The translations under genes and the position numbers were made by a program. This document shows positions 7,445-14,831 of a stretch of 19,082 bases of DNA, piece after piece. Each line of letters begins with the position of its first letter. Positions within the stretch are counted from its first letter, which is position 1. The stretch is taken from NCBI GenBank assembly GCA_965662045.1, contig CBFIGE010000024.1, forward strand, positions 1-19,082, given 5' to 3'. The notes beneath the pieces are model-generated. The model saw only the letters and a program-made list of their open reading frames with translations. It was not told the origin of the DNA and searched no databases. The stretch comes from UBA3478 sp965662045. Lineage in GTDB: Bacteria > Bacteroidota > Bacteroidia > Flavobacteriales > Flavobacteriaceae.

Positions 7445-8524
7445 ATGCACATAGAGAAACTAACTTTAATTAACTACAAGAATTTCAGGAACTTCGAAAC
7501 GCAATTTGATCAAGAAATCAATTGCATTATCGGAGCTAATGGCACGGGTAAATCAACGGTGTTAGATGCCGTTTATCATTTGTGCTTTACCAAGGGTTAC
7601 TTCAATCATCTAAGTACCCAGAATATTTCACATGGAGAAGATTTTTTTGTTATCGAAGGTAGATTTCAAAAAAATCAAAAAGAAATCACTGTAAACATAA
7701 GCTTTAAAAAAAATCACAAAAAAGTCGTTAAGCAAAACGGAAAAGTATACACTAAAATAAGCGAACATATTGGTCAACTGCCACTTGTAATTATTTCACC
7801 TATGGATATCGACCTCATTGTCGAAGGAAGTGAAACGCGTAGAAAGTTTTTAGATGGAATGATTGCTCAAAACGACCGCTTGTACCTAGAGCAACTATTG
7901 CAGTATAATGCGGCTTTAAACCAGCGAAACGCACTGCTGAAATATTTTTCAGCCAACAACACCTTTCAGCAAGATACTCTTGATGTTTACGACCGTCAAT
8001 TGATTGAATATGGAGCTCAACTTCACCAAAAGCGAATAGCGTTTGTCACTGATTTTGAAAAACAATTTATTCAACAATACGAGCATTTAAGTCAAACCGA
8101 TGAAGTAGTCTCACTGGGTTATAAATCAGATTTGATTGAACATAAATTTGAATCTCTATTAAAAGAATCTCTCGCTAAAGATCGAATTGCACAGTATACA
8201 ACTAAAGGCATACACAAAGACGATTTACTTTTCAACCTCGCAGATCACCCTGTTAAAAGGTATGGAAGCCAAGGGCAACAAAAAACGTTTTTAATCGCCC
8301 TAAAACTTGCGCAATACAATTTACTTAATGAACGCAATAAGGTAAAACCCATGTTGTTATTAGATGATATTTTTGACAAATTAGATCATCGAAGAGTCAC
8401 ACACTTAGTTCAATTAGTAAAAGAAAAAACCTTTGGTCAGGTTTTTATTTCAGATACAGATATTGAACGAACAAAACGGGTTGTAGAGCAAACAAATCAA
8501 TCCTTTAAAATAATTGAATTTTAA
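7445..8524 (+). CDS. recF: DNA replication and repair protein RecF
   Basis: RecF is an SMC/ABC-type ATPase that helps load RecA at single-strand gaps and stalled forks. The 359 residues carry Walker A GANGTGKST (30-38), the ABC signature around YGSQGQQK (273-280), Walker B MLLLDDIFDKLD (303-314), and a switch-region histidine-containing segment near GIHKDDLLF. The start MHIEKLTLINYKNFRNF is the usual RecF N-terminus. The gene is not beside dnaA or dnaN here. It leads an operon with a lipoprotein gene and a DUF721/DciA-like gene. Its stop overlaps the next start as TAATG. Confidence 0.97.
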   Translation: MHIEKLTLINYKNFRNFETQFDQEINCIIGANGTGKSTVLDAVYHLCFTKGYFNHLSTQNISHGEDFFVIEGRFQKNQKEITVNISFKKNHKKVVKQNGKVYTKISEHIGQLPLVIISPMDIDLIVEGSETRRKFLDGMIAQNDRLYLEQLLQYNAALNQRNALLKYFSANNTFQQDTLDVYDRQLIEYGAQLHQKRIAFVTDFEKQFIQQYEHLSQTDEVVSLGYKSDLIEHKFESLLKESLAKDRIAQYTTKGIHKDDLLFNLADHPVKRYGSQGQQKTFLIALKLAQYNLLNERNKVKPMLLLDDIFDKLDHRRVTHLVQLVKEKTFGQVFISDTDIERTKRVVEQTNQSFKIIEF

Positions 8525-8940
8525 TGCTACACTATCGATACCTCTTCGTCCTTTTTTTTATGCTACTCACGGCCTGTGCTGCTCAGTTAGATCTGAATCA
8601 ACTCGAGGGCTACTGGCAAATTCAACAAGTCCGCTTTCAAAACGGTTCCTCAAAAGAGTTTACCTATGCCTCAACAGTAGACTTCTTTCAACGTATCGAT
8701 GATAAAAAAGGAATATTAAAAAAGTTAGACGCAAGAGTTGATGGTAAATTTTTCGCCAATGAAGCCGAACAGCGTTTTTCGATAGTACAAAATCAGAAGG
8801 ACCATATTTTAATTCAAATAGAAGGAGAAGAACTCATTACCTATGAACTCAAAAAATTGACTCCAAAAGAATTACATCTCTATGATATAAAATTGTCTAG
8901 ACTTTTGATTTACAGTAAATTTACTCCCCTTAACTTTTAA
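8524..8940 (+). CDS. Small lipoprotein in the recF-DUF721 operon
   Basis: This 138-residue protein of unknown function begins with a short lipoprotein signal peptide: basic start, hydrophobic core, then lipobox LTAC with the acylated Cys18. It is probably anchored in an envelope membrane facing the periplasm. The mature part starts with LNQLEGYWQIQQV and is rich in beta-strand-like segments, resembling small lipocalin-like domains of Bacteroidota that begin with a similar GxW motif. That resemblance is weak. The ATG overlaps the recF stop (TAATG) and DUF721 follows 2 bp after its stop, so it is co-translated with two DNA-metabolism genes, which is unexpected for an exported lipoprotein. Confidence 0.82.
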   Translation: MLHYRYLFVLFFMLLTACAAQLDLNQLEGYWQIQQVRFQNGSSKEFTYASTVDFFQRIDDKKGILKKLDARVDGKFFANEAEQRFSIVQNQKDHILIQIEGEELITYELKKLTPKELHLYDIKLSRLLIYSKFTPLNF

Positions 8941-8942
8941 TC

Positions 8943-9233
8943 ATGCATGACGACAATCTCAAGAAAATAAACAGGGTTTTAGGTGAATTTTACCAGAAAA
9001 ACAAACTTCAAAAAGGGCTTCTTGAAGTGGATGTTGCCAATGCATGTAAAGACGCCTTAGGTTCAAATCTCTTACAATACGTTAATGACATAAGTTTTCA
9101 AAATGGAACGCTAAAACTAGCTCTAAGCTCAGCTTCATTAAGACAAGAGTTAGCAATGGGCAAAGAAAAGATTGCCGAGCTCATTAATAAACAGCTCGGA
9201 ACATCCGTGATAAAAAGAGTTATACTGATTTAG
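8943..9233 (+). CDS. DUF721 / DciA-like protein
   Basis: This 96-residue protein belongs to the DUF721 family. DciA, the loader of the replicative helicase DnaB in bacteria lacking DnaC or DnaI, is a member. The family signature is at 61-84: LSSASLRQELAMGKEKIAEL then IN. The N-terminal part contains the expected helix and the VANACKDALG segment, where most members have a Trp that is Cys35 here. It lacks the extra N- or C-terminal extensions seen in proteobacterial DciA. Its position in an operon with recF supports a role in DNA replication. The stop codon overlaps that of the convergent ndk gene. Confidence 0.88.
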   Translation: MHDDNLKKINRVLGEFYQKNKLQKGLLEVDVANACKDALGSNLLQYVNDISFQNGTLKLALSSASLRQELAMGKEKIAELINKQLGTSVIKRVILI

Positions 9234-9649
9234 TAAATTTCTCTTTGAGAGAAATGAAAATCAGATTCGATAGCAGCATTTTCATCACTGTCAGATCCGT
9301 GAACTGCGTTTTCACCTATACTTGTGGCATAAAGTTTTCGAATCGTTCCCTCAGCCGCTTCTTCTGGATTGGTTGAACCGATAAGAACTCGAAAGTCCTC
9401 GACAGCATTTTCTTTTTCTAAAACTGCCGCAACAATTGGTCCGCTTGACATGAACTCAACCAATTCGCCGTAAAATGGACGCTCACTGTGAACAGCGTAA
9501 AAACCTTCCGCATCCTTCTTACTTAAATGTGTGTACTTCATTGCTACAATTTTGAATCCTGCAGCGTTAATTTTATCGAGTATAGCACCAATGTGTCCGT
9601 TTTTAACCGCATCGGGCTTAATCATAGTGAAAGTTCGATTTATTGTCAT
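9230..9649 (-). CDS. ndk: Nucleoside diphosphate kinase
   Basis: Ndk transfers the gamma-phosphate between nucleoside triphosphates and diphosphates through a phosphohistidine, balancing NTP and dNTP pools. All landmarks are present in 139 residues: TMIKPDAV (8-15, Lys11), Tyr51, FYGELVEFMSSGP (59-71), and the active-site His117 in NAVHGSDS. The length is that of the tetramer/hexamer-forming short class. It is likely monocistronic: a perfect -7 element lies in the 34-bp gap before it, although read-through from the upstream phosphatase gene is possible. Its stop codon overlaps the stop of the convergent DUF721 gene by four bases. Confidence 0.98.
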   Translation of the reverse strand: MTINRTFTMIKPDAVKNGHIGAILDKINAAGFKIVAMKYTHLSKKDAEGFYAVHSERPFYGELVEFMSSGPIVAAVLEKENAVEDFRVLIGSTNPEEAAEGTIRKLYATSIGENAVHGSDSDENAAIESDFHFSQREIY

Positions 9650-9663
9650 GCTTATTTTTTTTG

Positions 9664-9671
9664 CAAATTTA
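9664..9671 (-). promoter_or_regulatory. -7 promoter element of ndk
   Basis: On the minus strand TAAATTTG matches TAnnTTTG exactly and lies 14 bp before the ndk ATG at 9649. No good -33 TTTG was found. The element sits in the short gap between the phosphatase stop and ndk, so ndk can be transcribed independently. Confidence 0.48.
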
Positions 9672-9683
9672 GTCTATTCGAAC

Positions 9684-10721
9684 TTAATAGCTCACTTCTA
9701 ACTCTTGTTGTATTTGTTTTTTGTCTCCCATCATGTACGCATGCACCGTATTATCTTTAAGATTAAAATCAATTACTCCGTAAGAACGATCTGAAACAAC
9801 CTCTTTTACACGAAAAGGATTAGGTTCTCCTGAGAAAGAGCTATAAGAATGTGTTAGTCCACTACTCGTAAAGTCAATTAATTGCCTTTTTTCTCCTATT
9901 GGCATAACAGAAAATTCAGAAATATGTCGATCACCTGAAACCACAAAAATATTTTTTTCAGAATAACGGCTGATCAAGCTGATTATTCTTTCTCGCTCAT
10001 GTGGTAAATTTTCCCACTTCTCAAATTGATGTTGATTTGACAGGAGTTGAATGCTACTTACAATCACTAAAAAATTGGCCTGACTGTTTTCGATCTTTTT
10101 TTCTAACCATTGCCATTGGGCGTTTCCCAATAATGTTGTTGTTGTATCTCTATTCGACTTATATCGTCTACCGTTTTCCGTATCAGGAGTTAGAGAAGAT
10201 CTAAAATAACGAGTATCGAGCATGAGCAGTTCAACTGTTCCATAATCATTTTCAAGTAGATGCGAGGTGTAGATACCTTCTTGATTTCTTCTTTGATCTT
10301 CTTTGGATACATCTAAAAAATCCAATAAGGCATTCTGACTTTCTTTTTTTATTTCAAATTCTTGACCCCCATCATTTTTACCGTAATCATGGTCATCCCA
10401 TATTCCAAATATCTGCGTTTGCTCTCTAAGTCGAGCATAATCAGAGATTTCCTTTTGCTTATTGTATTCGGATTGGATTACAGAAATGTCATCTGAGTCG
10501 GCATAGACAATATCTCCTGACCAGACAAAGGCCTCTGGACTTTGTTCAGCAATATCATCCCAAAATACATTGAACTCATCAACTTTATTACAAGATCCAA
10601 CTGCTATGCGAATGCTATACTGGTCAGCTTTTCCGTCAAGTGTTTCCGGTGTATGTTTTATTTGATTAACACAGGATAAGCCCAAAAAAAGAAATAGTAT
10701 TATTGGTGAAAATGTTTTCAT
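9684..10721 (-). CDS. PhoD-like metallophosphatase (alkaline phosphatase D family), probable lipoprotein
   Basis: This is a predicted envelope phosphomono- or phosphodiesterase with a binuclear metal site. I start it at the ATG at 10721 (345 residues). The reading frame extends four codons further to a TTG at 10733, but that TTG lies inside the -7 promoter element and is unlikely. The N-terminus MKTFSPIILFLFLGLSC is a signal peptide with a slightly atypical lipobox (GLSC, Cys17). PhoD-family motifs follow: GSCN (42-45), SGDIVYAD (68-75), WDDHDYG (108-114), DTRYF (169-173) and SGDRH (262-266). The natural substrate is unknown. It is transcribed divergently from nrnA and lies upstream of ndk. 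Confidence 0.88.
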   Translation of the reverse strand: MKTFSPIILFLFLGLSCVNQIKHTPETLDGKADQYSIRIAVGSCNKVDEFNVFWDDIAEQSPEAFVWSGDIVYADSDDISVIQSEYNKQKEISDYARLREQTQIFGIWDDHDYGKNDGGQEFEIKKESQNALLDFLDVSKEDQRRNQEGIYTSHLLENDYGTVELLMLDTRYFRSSLTPDTENGRRYKSNRDTTTTLLGNAQWQWLEKKIENSQANFLVIVSSIQLLSNQHQFEKWENLPHERERIISLISRYSEKNIFVVSGDRHISEFSVMPIGEKRQLIDFTSSGLTHSYSSFSGEPNPFRVKEVVSDRSYGVIDFNLKDNTVHAYMMGDKKQIQQELEVSY

Positions 10722-10730
10722 CTTAATTTT

Positions 10731-10761
10731 CAAAATTAAAAACAGCTTAAAAGATGATAAA
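10731..10761 (-). promoter_or_regulatory. Promoter of the PhoD-like phosphatase gene
   Basis: On the minus strand TAATTTTG (10738-10731) matches TAnnTTTG exactly, and TTTA (10761-10758) lies 19 bp upstream at the -33 position. Only 9 bp separate the -7 element from the ATG at 10721, so the leader would be only a few nucleotides long. Confidence 0.5.
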
Positions 10762-10770
10762 GTTATAGCT

Positions 10771-10778
10771 TACCTTTG
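10771..10778 (+). promoter_or_regulatory. -7 promoter element of nrnA-gldI, implying a leaderless start
   Basis: TACCTTTG matches TAnnTTTG exactly and ends only 4 bp before the nrnA ATG. Transcription would then begin at or within a base or two of the start codon. The -33 position has no TTTG. The same ten bases TTACCTTTGA recur before the cyclophilin-FKBP gene. Confidence 0.5.
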
Positions 10779-10782
10779 AATT

Positions 10783-11787
10783 ATGTTATTTACAAACTTC
10801 GAAAAACTCAAGAATCTTCTTGAAACACCCCTTAAAATTGTTATAATTCCTCATCAAAATCCAGACGGAGATGCTTTGGGCTCTACCCTAGCATTGCAAC
10901 TATTTCTAAATAAATTGGACCACCACACTAGCATTGTTTCTCCAAATGATTTTCCTGATTTCTTAAAATGGATGCCAAAATCTGATGAAATAGTTATAGC
11001 TGATAAGGATTTTAATTCGGCCTATCAGGCAATCATCAAGGCCGACTTAATTTGCACCTTGGATTTTAATCATTTTAGCCGAACTCCTATTCTTTCTTCA
11101 CTTCTTCAAAAATCAAAATCTACTTTTTTGATGATTGACCACCACATTTCGCCCGATAATTATGCGGAATTTCAATATTCCGACGAGCATATGAGTTCTA
11201 CCTGTGAAATGGTCTACAATTTTATCTCTGCTTTTAAAGAAAAAAAGTATTTTGATAAAGATATTGCAACTTGTATATACACAGGAATGCTTACAGATAC
11301 AGGGTCTTTCAAATACGAAAGTGCGACATCTACAAGTCTGAGAATTGCAGCAGAACTAATCGACTTAGGCGCAGACAAAACCGACATTCATAGAAAATTA
11401 TTTGACAACAACTCATTCGATCGCTTTAAGCTACTGAGTTGTTGTTTTAAAAACCTCGAAGTATTTGAAGAAAAAAAGACAGCATTCACCTTTATAACTA
11501 ATGAAGAGAAAGAAAAAAACAACTTTAAGAAAGGGGACACTGAAGGTTTTGTAAATTATGGTCTCAGTATAAAGAATGTTCACTTTTCAGTAATATTCAT
11601 AGAAAATAAAGAAGAACAAATGGTGAAAATTTCATTTCGATCTGTGGGTGATTTTGATGTAAATCAATTCGCAAGGACACACTTTTCTGGAGGTGGACAT
11701 AAAAATGCTGCTGGAGGAAAAAGTTTGCTTCCCATGGAAGAAACCCTAAAAAGATTCCGTGAAATTATTAATATAGAACACCCTTAA
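10783..11787 (+). CDS. nrnA: DHH/DHHA1 phosphoesterase, NrnA-like oligoribonuclease / pAp phosphatase
   Basis: NrnA-type enzymes degrade very short RNAs and can dephosphorylate pAp. This 334-residue protein has the DHH-family metal motifs in order: NPDGDALGS (26-34, Asp28 and Asp30), Asp94 in CTLDFNH, the namesake DHH (119-121), and Asp172 in TGMLTDTGSF. The C-terminal DHHA1 domain ends with GGGHKNAAGG (303-312), the substrate-binding glycine motif. It is cytoplasmic. The start is supported by the usual spacing of about 20 residues before the IPHQNPDGD motif. gldI follows after 1 bp, so the two are co-transcribed. Discrimination between oligoribonuclease, pAp phosphatase or cyclic dinucleotide activities is not possible from sequence. 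Confidence 0.92.
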   Translation: MLFTNFEKLKNLLETPLKIVIIPHQNPDGDALGSTLALQLFLNKLDHHTSIVSPNDFPDFLKWMPKSDEIVIADKDFNSAYQAIIKADLICTLDFNHFSRTPILSSLLQKSKSTFLMIDHHISPDNYAEFQYSDEHMSSTCEMVYNFISAFKEKKYFDKDIATCIYTGMLTDTGSFKYESATSTSLRIAAELIDLGADKTDIHRKLFDNNSFDRFKLLSCCFKNLEVFEEKKTAFTFITNEEKEKNNFKKGDTEGFVNYGLSIKNVHFSVIFIENKEEQMVKISFRSVGDFDVNQFARTHFSGGGHKNAAGGKSLLPMEETLKRFREIINIEHP

Positions 11788-11788
11788 A

Positions 11789-12334
11789 ATGAAAGTGCTT
11801 CAATTAGGCTTTACACTTTTACTATTTCTAGTTGTAGCTTGTAAACAGCCAATTCCGAGAAAACCTGTTTTTATAAGCTCTCATAACGTGAACAAAACGA
11901 GTGTAGAGAGAAATAAAAAGCTCCTAGAACTCGAAGAGCATTTAATTGAACAACTCATTTTAAAAGACACAACCAATAGTTATATTAGAAGCTCCAATGG
12001 ATTTTGGTACTACAAGTCACTCGTCAACCCTGACACAAAAGTTCAAAAGGTAAAATCTGGAGAAACTGTTGATTTTAAATATCGCATACGTGACATCAAT
12101 AACACGATTATATACGATCAAAATTGGACCTCTATACAAACCACAGTATTGGACAAAGAGAAATTATTTACTGGTTTACGTTCGGCAATCAAAGAACTAA
12201 CGGAGAAAGAGAGAGGGTTATTTTACTTGCCTTCATTTTTAGGATACGGCTACAAAGGAGATTTAGATAAAATTGGGCCAAACGAAATACTCATTTTAGA
12301 ACTTGAGATTTTAGCGAAGAAAAGCGCTCCCTAA
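11789..12334 (+). CDS. gldI: Gliding-motility-associated FKBP-type prolyl isomerase GldI
   Basis: GldI is a lipoprotein related to FKBP prolyl isomerases and required for gliding in Flavobacterium. It probably helps fold exported motility or secretion components. The 181 residues begin with a signal peptide and lipobox VVAC (Cys18). A GldI-like stretch follows: VERNKKLLELEEHLIEQLI (39-57) and SSNGFWYY (68-75). The FKBP domain (about 88-177) shows GETVDFKYRIRD, YDQN, FTGLRSAIKEL and LGYGY, then GPNEILILELEIL. The match to GldI in the region before the FKBP domain distinguishes it from general FKBPs. It lies 1 bp after nrnA and is the last gene of that operon. Its presence suggests, but does not prove, that the organism glides. 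Confidence 0.88.
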   Translation: MKVLQLGFTLLLFLVVACKQPIPRKPVFISSHNVNKTSVERNKKLLELEEHLIEQLILKDTTNSYIRSSNGFWYYKSLVNPDTKVQKVKSGETVDFKYRIRDINNTIIYDQNWTSIQTTVLDKEKLFTGLRSAIKELTEKERGLFYLPSFLGYGYKGDLDKIGPNEILILELEILAKKSAP

Positions 12335-12489
12335 CTCCTGATAAATAACCGTTCAAAAAGATTTAAATTAACAAAGCCTTCCATAAGAAAATCAAAACTT
12401 TAGGCTTATCCTTTGCTGTCTATTAAAATTGATGTCCTGGACTTGCGCACCAATCTTACTTGTATTAGCCTAATGATTATTGGCCTTAC

Positions 12490-12520
12490 ATTTATTTTTG
12501 AAGGTATTCGAAAAATAAAT
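12490..12520 (+). terminator. AT-rich hairpin, possible bidirectional terminator after gldI
   Basis: ATTTATTTTTGAA pairs with TTCGAAAAATAAAT through 13 base pairs with one bulged G (12510) and a four-base loop, GGTA. There is no GC-rich stem and no T-tract directly after it on either strand, so a classical Rho-independent terminator is not certain. It lies 155 bp after gldI and about 55 bp before the next -7 element, so it could also be an operator. Confidence 0.4.
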
Positions 12521-12548
12521 AACAAGCTTTCGATTTTTGTAATTAATA

Positions 12549-12582
12549 CTTGAAAAACTGCGTGTTGATTTCATTACCTTTG
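12549..12582 (+). promoter_or_regulatory. Promoter of the cyclophilin-FKBP operon
   Basis: TACCTTTG (12575-12582) matches TAnnTTTG exactly. CTTG (12549-12552) lies 22 bp upstream as a near-match to TTTG. Transcription from about 12588 would leave a leader of roughly 50 nt, the longest in the window, before the ATG at 12638. Confidence 0.55.
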
Positions 12583-12637
12583 AGTCTAATACGTAGGGCA
12601 TTCAAAAACCACGTAACACTTAATTAAAATTTAAAAA

Positions 12638-13738
12638 ATGCGCTTTATTACATTATTATTGATCGGTCTGAACCTACTCGCCTGTAACCAATACAAAGAT
12701 TTAGACGATGGATTGTACACTTTGATACAAACCACAGAAGGAGAAATGTTACTTCGATTAAATGAGCAAGAAACGCCAATTACTGTCGCAAACTTTGTCA
12801 GTCTTTCAGAAGGAAATAATCCCTATGTCAATGAAGCTTATAAAAACAAACCGTACTACGATGGAGTGAGTTTTCATCGTGTTATCGAGGAATTTATGAT
12901 TCAAGGCGGAGATCCTACAGGAACAGGTTCAGGAAATCCAGGATATAAGTTTAAAGACGAAATTGCAGACTCACTTTTTCATGATAAAAAAGGAATACTT
13001 TCAATGGCAAATTCAGGGCCAAAAACAAACGGAAGTCAATTTTTCATAACACATGTACCAACACCTTGGTTAGATGGACGTCACACTATTTTCGGAGAAC
13101 TTATAGAGGGTTTTGATGTATTAGATTCCATAGCAACAAGTAAAACTGACTCTTCAGACAAACCTGAAACACCCATTGTAATGAATAAGGTTAAAATTAT
13201 TCGAGTCGGGAATGAGGCTAAAAACTTTGATGAAGTAGAAATATTAAAGGCCTACTTTGGTGAAGAAAAAGAGGCTAAACTAAAGCAAGAAAAAGCTCAA
13301 GCAGAGAGAGCAGCAAACTTTGAGGAACTCTTTGCTGATGCGGAAATCACAAACTCTGGTCTTGAAATCGTTGTTCGAAACCAAGGAGAAGGCTATAAAC
13401 CCAAAATGGGGCAAACAGTAAATTTAAACTATGCCGGTTGGCTAACCGACGGAACGCTTTTTGACACAAGTGTCTACAATATTGCTTTTGAAGATCCTAA
13501 TTTCAATAACATCAATAGTATGCACAAAGGTGTTTTCGAGCCAATGAAAATGCCCTTTGAAAAAGAGACACAAATGATTCCAGGGTTTACAGAAGGTGTA
13601 CTCGGAATGCGGGTTGGTGATGTGAAATTATTTAGAATACCCACTGAATTGGCTTGGGGAAGCAGAGGTGCTGGAAATGTCATTCCAGCCAATACCGATG
13701 TTATTTTTCAGATCGAACTCGTAAGTATTGAAGAATAG
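12638..13738 (+). CDS. Lipoprotein with fused cyclophilin and FKBP prolyl isomerase domains
   Basis: This is a predicted periplasm-facing folding factor with two unrelated prolyl isomerase domains in one 366-residue chain. A lipobox LLAC gives acylated Cys16. The cyclophilin domain (about 23-192) has the catalytic FHR (79-81, Arg81), QGGDP (89-93), MANSGPKTNGSQFFIT (123-138) and WLDGRHTIFG (144-153, with the cyclosporin-contact Trp144). A charged helical linker (about 196-233) joins it to the FKBP domain (about 238-364), which has GQTVNLNYAGWLTDGTLFDTS, IPGFTEGVLGM and IPANTDVIFQIELVSI. The FKBP domain carries a roughly 30-residue insertion (279-309) and the usual LAYG is LAWG (338-341). It follows gldI on the same strand but has its own promoter, and overlaps the start of the DUF3810 gene. 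Confidence 0.93.
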   Translation: MRFITLLLIGLNLLACNQYKDLDDGLYTLIQTTEGEMLLRLNEQETPITVANFVSLSEGNNPYVNEAYKNKPYYDGVSFHRVIEEFMIQGGDPTGTGSGNPGYKFKDEIADSLFHDKKGILSMANSGPKTNGSQFFITHVPTPWLDGRHTIFGELIEGFDVLDSIATSKTDSSDKPETPIVMNKVKIIRVGNEAKNFDEVEILKAYFGEEKEAKLKQEKAQAERAANFEELFADAEITNSGLEIVVRNQGEGYKPKMGQTVNLNYAGWLTDGTLFDTSVYNIAFEDPNFNNINSMHKGVFEPMKMPFEKETQMIPGFTEGVLGMRVGDVKLFRIPTELAWGSRGAGNVIPANTDVIFQIELVSIEE

Positions 13739-14831
13739 GTTAACTGCATTTATAAAACCTAAAGGCGGTGCTCAAATTTTACAATTTGGCACTGCCTTTT
13801 TTTGTATCCTTATTTTTCTTTTCCAATTGCTGCTGTTGTGGCGACCTCAATGGATACTCGACTTTTCTACTTATTGTTTTTGTAACACAGGAGCATTTTT
13901 CCAGCACCTCACAACATTTTTTTCTTTTTCATTAGGAGATGTATTTTACATTACCTTATTTATAGTTTTTCTTGCAGGATCTTTAAAATTTTTTCACCCT
14001 AAAACCTCAACAAATCAAAAAATAATCACCTTATGGACCTCACTTTTTATGGTTTCCTCCCTCTACGCTGTATTCTTTGTGAATTGGTCGTTGAATTATC
14101 AAAAAAACAGTTTAGAGCAAAAAGAGGATAATCACATCATAAATGAGGGTGACTTAGTACATTATACCCTCGGATTACTTTCAATTTTAAATGAGTTAGA
14201 TAATATCACATTAAATCAACAGCCCCTAACTACTGCAGAAATCTGCAAAGAAGCTAGAGCTTCTTATATTCATTACGATCCTCATATTGCAGAGTTACTA
14301 CCTTCTATCCCTAAATCTTCTTCAATTTCAACCTTGCTTTCGTATATGGGATATGGCGGCTATTACAATCCTTTTACTCATGAGGCTCAAGTAAATGACA
14401 AACTACCGCATTTTAGGTTGGGAACAGTTGCCTCCCACGAAATTGCTCACCAGCTGGGAATTGCCCCTGAAGACCAAGCTAATTTCATTGGTATTTATAT
14501 CGGCATGAATAGTGAAAATAAGAGCCTTAGATACGATGCAAATCTCTCCGCCCTAGTCTACTGTTTAAATGATATTTATAGAATTGATAAGGAGCTCTAT
14601 CAAGACTTGAGTGAATGTATTCCTAAATATGCCACAAATCAATGGAGCGAATTGCGTCAATTTTGGAACACTTATAAAAATCCCTTAGAACCACTATTTA
14701 AAAAAGGATTCGACTTATTTTTAAAAAGCAATCGTCAAAAACAAGGTATCAAGAGCTATCAGCAGGTTACCAAACATTTAATAAGTACGGAAAAATACGG
14801 CTTGACTCCGAAATTTGGGCTTTGTAATTAA
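13728..14831 (+). CDS. DUF3810 membrane protein with an HExxH zinc-protease-like motif
   Basis: This is a predicted inner-membrane protein of the DUF3810 family (function unknown). Three hydrophobic segments (about 18-38, 66-86, 100-118) are followed by a soluble domain containing SHEIAHQLG, an HExxH motif (His237, Glu238, His241), and a downstream acidic EDQANF segment, the pattern of zinc metallopeptidases. Activity is inferred only. The start is uncertain: no ATG occurs before about residue 108, so I use TTG at 13728, which overlaps the upstream gene by 11 bp and puts about 17 residues before the first helix. Its TAA lies 47 bp before the amidohydrolase ATG and shares a TAATG with an earlier in-frame ATG. 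Confidence 0.8.
   Translation: MKNRLTAFIKPKGGAQILQFGTAFFCILIFLFQLLLLWRPQWILDFSTYCFCNTGAFFQHLTTFFSFSLGDVFYITLFIVFLAGSLKFFHPKTSTNQKIITLWTSLFMVSSLYAVFFVNWSLNYQKNSLEQKEDNHIINEGDLVHYTLGLLSILNELDNITLNQQPLTTAEICKEARASYIHYDPHIAELLPSIPKSSSISTLLSYMGYGGYYNPFTHEAQVNDKLPHFRLGTVASHEIAHQLGIAPEDQANFIGIYIGMNSENKSLRYDANLSALVYCLNDIYRIDKELYQDLSECIPKYATNQWSELRQFWNTYKNPLEPLFKKGFDLFLKSNRQKQGIKSYQQVTKHLISTEKYGLTPKFGLCN

Larger units (their letters stand above)
12335..12637 (+). other. 303-bp intergenic region between gldI and the cyclophilin-FKBP gene
   Basis: This is the largest gap in the window. It contains no convincing gene. It holds a long AT-rich hairpin (12490-12520), a good promoter (12549-12582) and a leader of about 50 nt before the next ATG. 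The first 150 bp show only a weak AAGCCT/AGGCTT inverted repeat. No tRNA or riboswitch fold is evident. Confidence 0.7.

Noticed and set aside
9684..10733. Longer form of the phosphatase starting at TTG 10733
   Set aside because: The TTG lies within the -7 promoter element, and the ATG at 10721 begins a normal signal peptide.
12432..12473. Short open frame ATG-to-TAA (13 codons) in the gap after gldI
   Set aside because: Too short, without a promoter or recognisable peptide features. It is expected by chance.
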